Source: Hydractinia symbiolongicarpus
Lineage: Eukaryota > Cnidaria > Hydrozoa > Anthoathecata > Hydractiniidae
Length of the DNA stretch: 64,000 nt
Direction: 5' to 3'
Assembly (NCBI RefSeq): GCF_029227915.1
Contig: NC_079875.1
Coordinates: forward strand, 29,822,001 to 29,886,000
The translations under genes and the position numbers were made by a program. Positions 59,072 to 64,000 of this stretch are shown here, piece by piece. Numbering within the stretch: position 1 is the first letter of the stretch; each line of letters starts with the position of its first letter. The notes beneath the pieces were generated by a model, which saw nothing but the letters and a program-made list of their open reading frames with translations, searched no databases and was not told where the DNA came from.

Positions 59072-60260
59072 GAATGGTGTAAGTAAGAACTTACAAAATT
59101 TACCGTTCTTCTTGTAATAATCTTTGGTGTAATCTAAATGAAAATATTTAATCGCAGATTTTGAATAAAGTTCAAAATATTATGACGTTTTGAATGGTTT
59201 ACTGCTATTCTTGTACTGCCAGATAGTTCCTACTATGTGAACATATGAAGCTGTACAATTACATGCAACATTTAAATTTCACACTAATAAAATGATGTTA
59301 AATCATACCATTTAATAAGAATGGTATAAAAACTTAAAGTTTAACATCCTGCGACGAGTTGTTCGTGTTTGTCCAATCTAAATAGAAGTACTATATAACA
59401 GCTGCACATAATTTTTATTCGATCAATATTTCTTACAAAATTACACTTACACAAGTCGAAGATACTTGCACTTCACGCGTTCGTTGTTGCTTTTCAAAAT
59501 GCTAAAGTAATTTTTTATATTGATGAAATTGTAACTTCCTGTACTGTAAAAGTAGTAATATACTTACTATTTCTTCGGTGTCGGATGGATCGACAATCCC
59601 ACTATCCTATGTGAATGAATATAAAAATTATTTAACATTTCTTTAATTCAGTAAATACTAAAAACAGTAACATAAAACACACTTTTTGTATTTATTCATC
59701 TAGAATATTGACATTGTAATTTCCACTCGGGTTTATCTGCTCCTCCAGCCCTTCAAATATCGTCTAGATGGAAATGAACATACTTCGCTACTTTCAAATG
59801 TAACGCCGCCAGATACATGCTCGCACCTATACACATCATATCGTTAATATATATCTCAAATCTCTCTTCATTTTCTTCATTTTCTTGTACGCCTGTGATG
59901 CAATCGCAACCTTTTTGTATTGCACACTATTGGCTTTGTCACCATCCAATTTATTATTAAGGGGTGAAATTGCATTATTTATGTTGATGACCCTATCGAA
60001 GGCAAAATTCGAAATAGGGTTCTTTATAAAAGATGGCAGCTTTGATGTAAAAACGTCTCTATTCGGAGCGAGTGTTGCTGCCAATTCCGAAAAAGTCACG
60101 GATGGTCTATTAAGCCACTCACATGTGAACGGTTTTAACTACTTCTCGAAGTCCCCATCCGTCGCGGTATTCGGAATAGTCGCTGGACCGCATGGCCTAC
60201 GGAAGTCCTTAGGAAAATGATTAAAAAATGATACTGCTGCTTTTGTACGACGTGACATGT

Positions 60261-60530
60261 AAATATATGTAAAAAAAATTTAATGTTTCAGAAAAAGTGT
60301 ATAGGTAATGGCACATTTTCATATAGCTAATTTTTTGAAAAAAAAAACGCACTGCAACCCAAAAAGGTTTTGAGTCATAATTGTATTTTCAAAAATGCAT
60401 TTTAACCTTTATGAAAGCTATTACGTTCTTTTTAATTCACACAAAACATATGTAGAAAAATGATCTGAAAAGAAGTGATATGTTGATAGACAGATTCAAC
60501 ACAATTCCCTACTTTGTTAGTAGCAAAGTA
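60261..60530. other. Non-coding stretch
   Basis: AT-rich spacer with no recognisable feature before the inverted satellite units. Confidence 0.4.
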
Positions 60531-60742
60531 GGGTCGACAACCTCGTTTCAAGTATTTATATTCTGGCCGTAAAATGGATAAACGAGGCATTTAAAAGAGA
60601 CGAATATCCTATGTTTTCGATTTTTTGTATTGATATAGGATATTTGTACTTTAGGGTGAACAACTTCGTCTCAGGCTCCTTATATCTTTGCCGTGGAAGT
60701 GATAAACGAGGCATTTAAAAAAGACCAGTGTCTCATCACGGT
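60531..60742 (-). repeat. Two isolated inverted units of the ~124-bp satellite
   Basis: GGGTCGACAACCTCGTTTC, ATAAACGAGGCATTTAAAAG and a second GATAAACGAGGCATTTAAAA are the reverse complement of the landmark blocks of the 1-12776 array. They are diverged from the array copies (for example GGATAAACGAGG and AGTGATAAACGAGG). Confidence 0.85.
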
Positions 60743-61732
60743 CATTCAGTTCCGCCTGTACACGGGAAATTCAGCCTGCGCATGCGCTAACTTTTGAAAT
60801 CTCAAAACGCAAAAATTTCGTGGCAATGATGACGTCGTAATCTCGACATACCTAACTTAACATGCTAAATTACAAGGCATTGTGCTAATATATTGTTCAC
60901 TTTGTATTTTATTATAATAAGTGTGGCCAAGGCTCCGTATAAACACTGAAAACGACGGGTTTGCTTTTGTTGTGGCAACGTAAACGAAAGGCTCTTTTTA
61001 TGCGACACATTTACAGAATTTCTATATTCTACCAAAATTTGAGAAAGAACTAAAGTTTTTTACGCAGTAAAATATATATATTATGAAAAGCTACGGGATT
61101 TGTCTTTACGCTGCAAAACCTTATTTTGCTTACATTTTTTTACTAAAAGTTTTTAAGCATTTTCCAGGGTAAGGGTGTTTGGCTAGCTAGCCTCCTTGAA
61201 TATCAACAAACATGGCCGACAGATCGACATGCAAAAAGTTCTATAAGTCTTAGATAATCAAAAAAGGTTAAATTAATCTCATTATTACATTTAACAGTTA
61301 TTTTGATTTCACTCTGATTTGCAAAATCTAAGTATGAAAGTGTGGTAGGTCAAGACCACCTAGATACAGTGTAGCAGGCCATTGGGTAGCTAGCCATAAA
61401 TGCTAGGACAGGGAAAAAATGCAGCAAAACCTTAAGATGTAGCAAATTGATATAGGTGGCCACACAATTGCATTATTTTCAATTTAACGGCATATGGGTT
61501 AATTTTTGGCCAAAGAATACAAGCCTTAAATTTGGATGAAATAATAGAATGTTTTAAGAGCACTCCAAGAGCCTAAGTGGCAGTTTCGCTTTTTTATATG
61601 TAGCTAGCTCTGGCTAATAATTAAACTGTGAAAAAATAAACCAAATAAAGCCTTGAATGCTTTGAACAATAAATACTGCCACGCCTTTGCTGTTAAGTGC
61701 AAAATGTCATATTTAGGGGCTATTCATATCGA
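60743..61732. other. Non-coding stretch
   Basis: AT-rich DNA without a supported gene, RNA or repeat. Confidence 0.35.
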
Positions 61733-62122
61733 ATATTTCCTTGAATAACAGGGAAATATTTCAGCATGATATAATTTTTACTTTATGTTCAAATGGCTTG
61801 GGCGACAAAACTTTTCCCCAGGTGAGAAAATGCCATGTGATAAGTTTCTATTGTTTATTAAGATAAGGACCTATTGTTTATTTTTAAAAATTGTGCCCAA
61901 TCGACATAAATTTATCTCGCCTGCCGAGGAAACTTCTGTTTTTTTGGGAAAATGCATTACCTGCTTACCAAGATTTCGATCATGCGCACCCCAAGATCTT
62001 GGTAGGTGGGTAAATATTTTTTCTCATATGAACGCAACTAAATTTTGTTAAGAGTTTGTTAACAACCCTAGATCTTGCCTTCATTTCATGCTGAAACATT
62101 TACCCGGTTCCCGAGGAAATAT
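61733..62122. mobile_element. MITE-like element with 36-bp imperfect TIRs
   Basis: ATATTTCCTTGAATAACAGG... (61733-61768, ending TTTCAGCATG) pairs with CATGCTGAAACATTT... (62087-62122) at 28 of 36 positions. The interior includes a second inverted pair, TACCAAGAT and ATCTTGGTA (about 61968 and 61994). There is no transposase; an 88-codon frame across it is not recognised. Target duplication was not identified. Confidence 0.5.
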
Positions 62123-63921
62123 TTCCCATTTTAACATGTACCTTAGGACTCGTGAAGAAAAGTCTCAAACAAAGATAAAATAATCTAAGTTACAATATAA
62201 TGTGTATTTCATTTAGCAAACATAAAAATAAAAACTGTACATTAACATAATTCTTTGAATAAGTCTTCCAATAAGAACCATATAATGTGCATAGTAGCTG
62301 TGTTTGCAACAAAAAATATCCCAAACAATTGAAACCATACCAGGAGTAGACCATAAACGCTTTAACAGGTTGTTGAAGCCACATGGATACTAAAAAAAAT
62401 ATGACAGTGGATTTTTAATATTTACATTACCTTAAAAGGATAAATTTTGAAATAAATTTATTGCCTTGGATTTTCTTTTAATGTATTTCATAGACATTCA
62501 TAGACATTTGAATTTTTAAGTTCTTGTTCAAGGGGTTTTGGCAAAAAAAAAATTTTTTCAATGATGCTCTAAGGAATATTTTCTGTGAAAATCATTAGCT
62601 TTTGTATAAAATATACTTATTATATATACTTATTTTAATAATACTGATTAATGAAATGCAATATTTTTTTGCAACAAAAGCCCACAGGGGTCAAGAGGTT
62701 CCACAAAATCATTTTTCCACAATACATCTCTTCACAGTTTAAGTCATTTACTTCTGTTCTGTATTAAAAAAAGGAAGTAAACAGAGTGAATTTAATAGTT
62801 ATTTATTTATTTATTTTCCATCAGATAGTATGATAATAATAATAATAAAAATTATTCATGCAAACTCATTAAAACCACCTAATGGAGGGATACCACCACG
62901 AATAAGGCTTTGACCATCATTATGAATATTTGTCATTTTCTAAAGCCTTCTGAATTCATTACAGTTAATTCTTTTCTTTTTAATTCTCAATAAGACGTGG
63001 TAACAAAAGAAAGACTGTGAAACTGTGAACTTGTGTATTAGCATCTTTTCGACACTAGGAATCGTAAATCTGAAATTTAGGTAAGAAATAGAATAACACG
63101 TCATAATTGGTGATAAACTATTGTAAACGCAATAAAGTAGTTCTATTCACACTATATTTTTTAAACAACACAGTGTACTGCACTCCCTATTGACTACCCT
63201 TAGGTATTTTACTTTAAGGCTACCATGTTTATGCACAAAGTTGTAAAGCTATACACAGTACTTTAGTCATAATAACAATGTGTTGCTAGGACAGCAGAGG
63301 CCCAGCGTTGAAAAGATAAAAGAAAATATAGTTTACTAAGAAGAAACATTCATATCAGTAACCTTTGTTGGTCAGTAATAACAAAATTCTACTTACAATT
63401 CATTATACTACTCATAACATCATCATTCAAGTGCCATTTATAGCTAGCTACAGGCCACCAAAATATCTTGACTTTGAAGGCAAATTTTTCAGAGCAAAAA
63501 AATGTAAGCACCGGAACGTCGATTTCTTCTGGTAATACAATGTTTGAAATTAATAAAAATAACTATGAATAGTCTTGGAAAACTTTAGAATGTTAGTTTT
63601 AGGCATTTTCATATGCTCCTTTTGCCCCTGTCGGAAAAAAAATACGTTCTTGACAATGAAATGTTTTTCTTTCGTTTTCTTGCTTTTCACCATAGCCACC
63701 AACAATTTTTTTGTCTTCGCCAACATGTTATCAAACATTATAAAATTAAAACAAACGCTTTATAGTCATGAAAGTCAGCCTTTGTTCAAAATCAGTAGAG
63801 CATCCAATTTGTAAAACAATGTTTATCAGGCATGCGACGATGTCTACCATCTTGAAAAAATTACAAAATATTTCGCGAATGTTGCGCACGCGCATTCTGA
63901 ATTTCACATTCTGAACGAACG
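62123..63921. other. Non-coding stretch
   Basis: AT-rich DNA with (TTTA)n and (AATA)n runs at about 62801-62848. Short open frames on both strands near 63550-63814 overlap and are not recognised. Nothing else is supported. Confidence 0.35.
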
Positions 63922-64000
63922 TGGGGTCAACAACTTCGTTTCCAGATTTTATATTTTAGCCGTAAATTTAATAAACGAGGCATTTAAAAGAGACGAGTGT
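63922..64000 (-). repeat. Inverted unit of the ~124-bp satellite at the right edge
   Basis: GGGGTCAACAACTTCG, TTTTAGCCGTAAATTTAATA and AACGAGGCATTTAAAAGAGA are the reverse complement of the left-hand satellite unit. The match runs to the window end, so another array, facing the first, may begin here. Confidence 0.85.

Larger units (their letters stand above)
55225..60260 (-). pseudogene. Unrecognised multi-copy gene family, copy 2, split by insertions
   Basis: Homology to 44100-45310 occurs in two tracts: 55225-55410 (CTTGCAAGTCTTGG, CGTCTCTAGTAAAT.TGAGTA) and about 59345-60260. The second starts at ATG 60259 (minus) with MSRRTKAAVSFFNHFPKDF. A TAG follows at codon 40, then LKPFTCEWLNRPSVTFSELA and KLPSFIKNPISNFAFDRV, then GASMYLAALHLKVA near 59810 and RAGGADKPEWK near 59730 after a further stop. 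The tracts are separated by about 3.9 kb that holds the P-type transposon and its short flanks. A lysine-rich minus-strand frame at 55375-55599 ends at a CAG|GTACGT donor-like site and might be an exon. The function is unknown. Confidence 0.6.

Noticed and set aside
59885-60220. 111-codon plus-strand open frame
   Set aside because: It is the antisense shadow of the minus-strand family conserved at 45 kb (the SELAAxLAPN and SKLPSFIK blocks).

Overview
The window is AT-rich eukaryotic DNA made almost entirely of mobile elements, their remnants and satellite arrays. There is no bacterial-style operon and no clear host housekeeping gene. One spliced open frame, Helitron Rep/helicase genes, a P-type transposase with a THAP start, an RLE-type LINE, and hAT and CR1/Jockey remnants all point to an invertebrate animal. 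A cnidarian, perhaps a hydrozoan, fits the element mix best, but no sequence here is diagnostic of species.

Layout. 1-12776: about 100 copies of a ~124-bp satellite with larger duplicated blocks inside it. 12.8-17.2 kb: non-coding DNA with a long near-perfect foldback hairpin (13930-14068), a second inverted repeat and a small MITE-like element. 17.2-22 kb: a truncated non-autonomous Helitron, a CR1/Jockey RT remnant, a copy of the 3' part of the OTU-like element, a hAT remnant and a Helitron Rep scrap. 22.6-23.8 kb: a GGCAA-rich cryptic repeat, a tRNA-like sequence and a hairpin. 25.3-34.6 kb: a minus-strand Helitron whose Rep/helicase gene is split by a plus-strand R2/NeSL-like non-LTR retrotransposon. 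The single 1408-residue ORF of that retrotransposon joins reverse transcriptase, a zinc knuckle, a restriction-like endonuclease and a complete-looking ubiquitin-specific protease (USP) domain. 35.5-38.1 kb: a two-exon gene with an OTU/vertnin-like domain and one frameshift; its 3' part recurs at 18.85-19.56 kb. 38.96-40.93 kb: three short Helitrons joined head to tail on the minus strand. 44.1-45.3 kb and 55.2-60.3 kb: two decayed copies of an unrecognised minus-strand gene family. 47.89-51.77 kb: a nearly invariant 48-bp satellite whose 49-bp variants form a 915-bp higher-order period. 52.4-54.0 kb: Jockey-like and Helitron Rep remnants. 55750-59064: a P-type DNA transposon with 29-bp terminal inverted repeats, a TCTTAAC target duplication, a damaged transposase and a convergent C2H2 zinc-finger gene. 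60.5-60.74 kb and 63.92-64.0 kb: units of the left-hand satellite in inverted orientation.

How the parts relate. The window records successive insertions: the LINE into the Helitron, the P element into one copy of the 44/60-kb family, and other elements into the Jockey and Helitron remnants. The most unusual feature is the RT-RLE-USP fusion. The second is the P element that carries a convergent zinc-finger partner gene between its termini.
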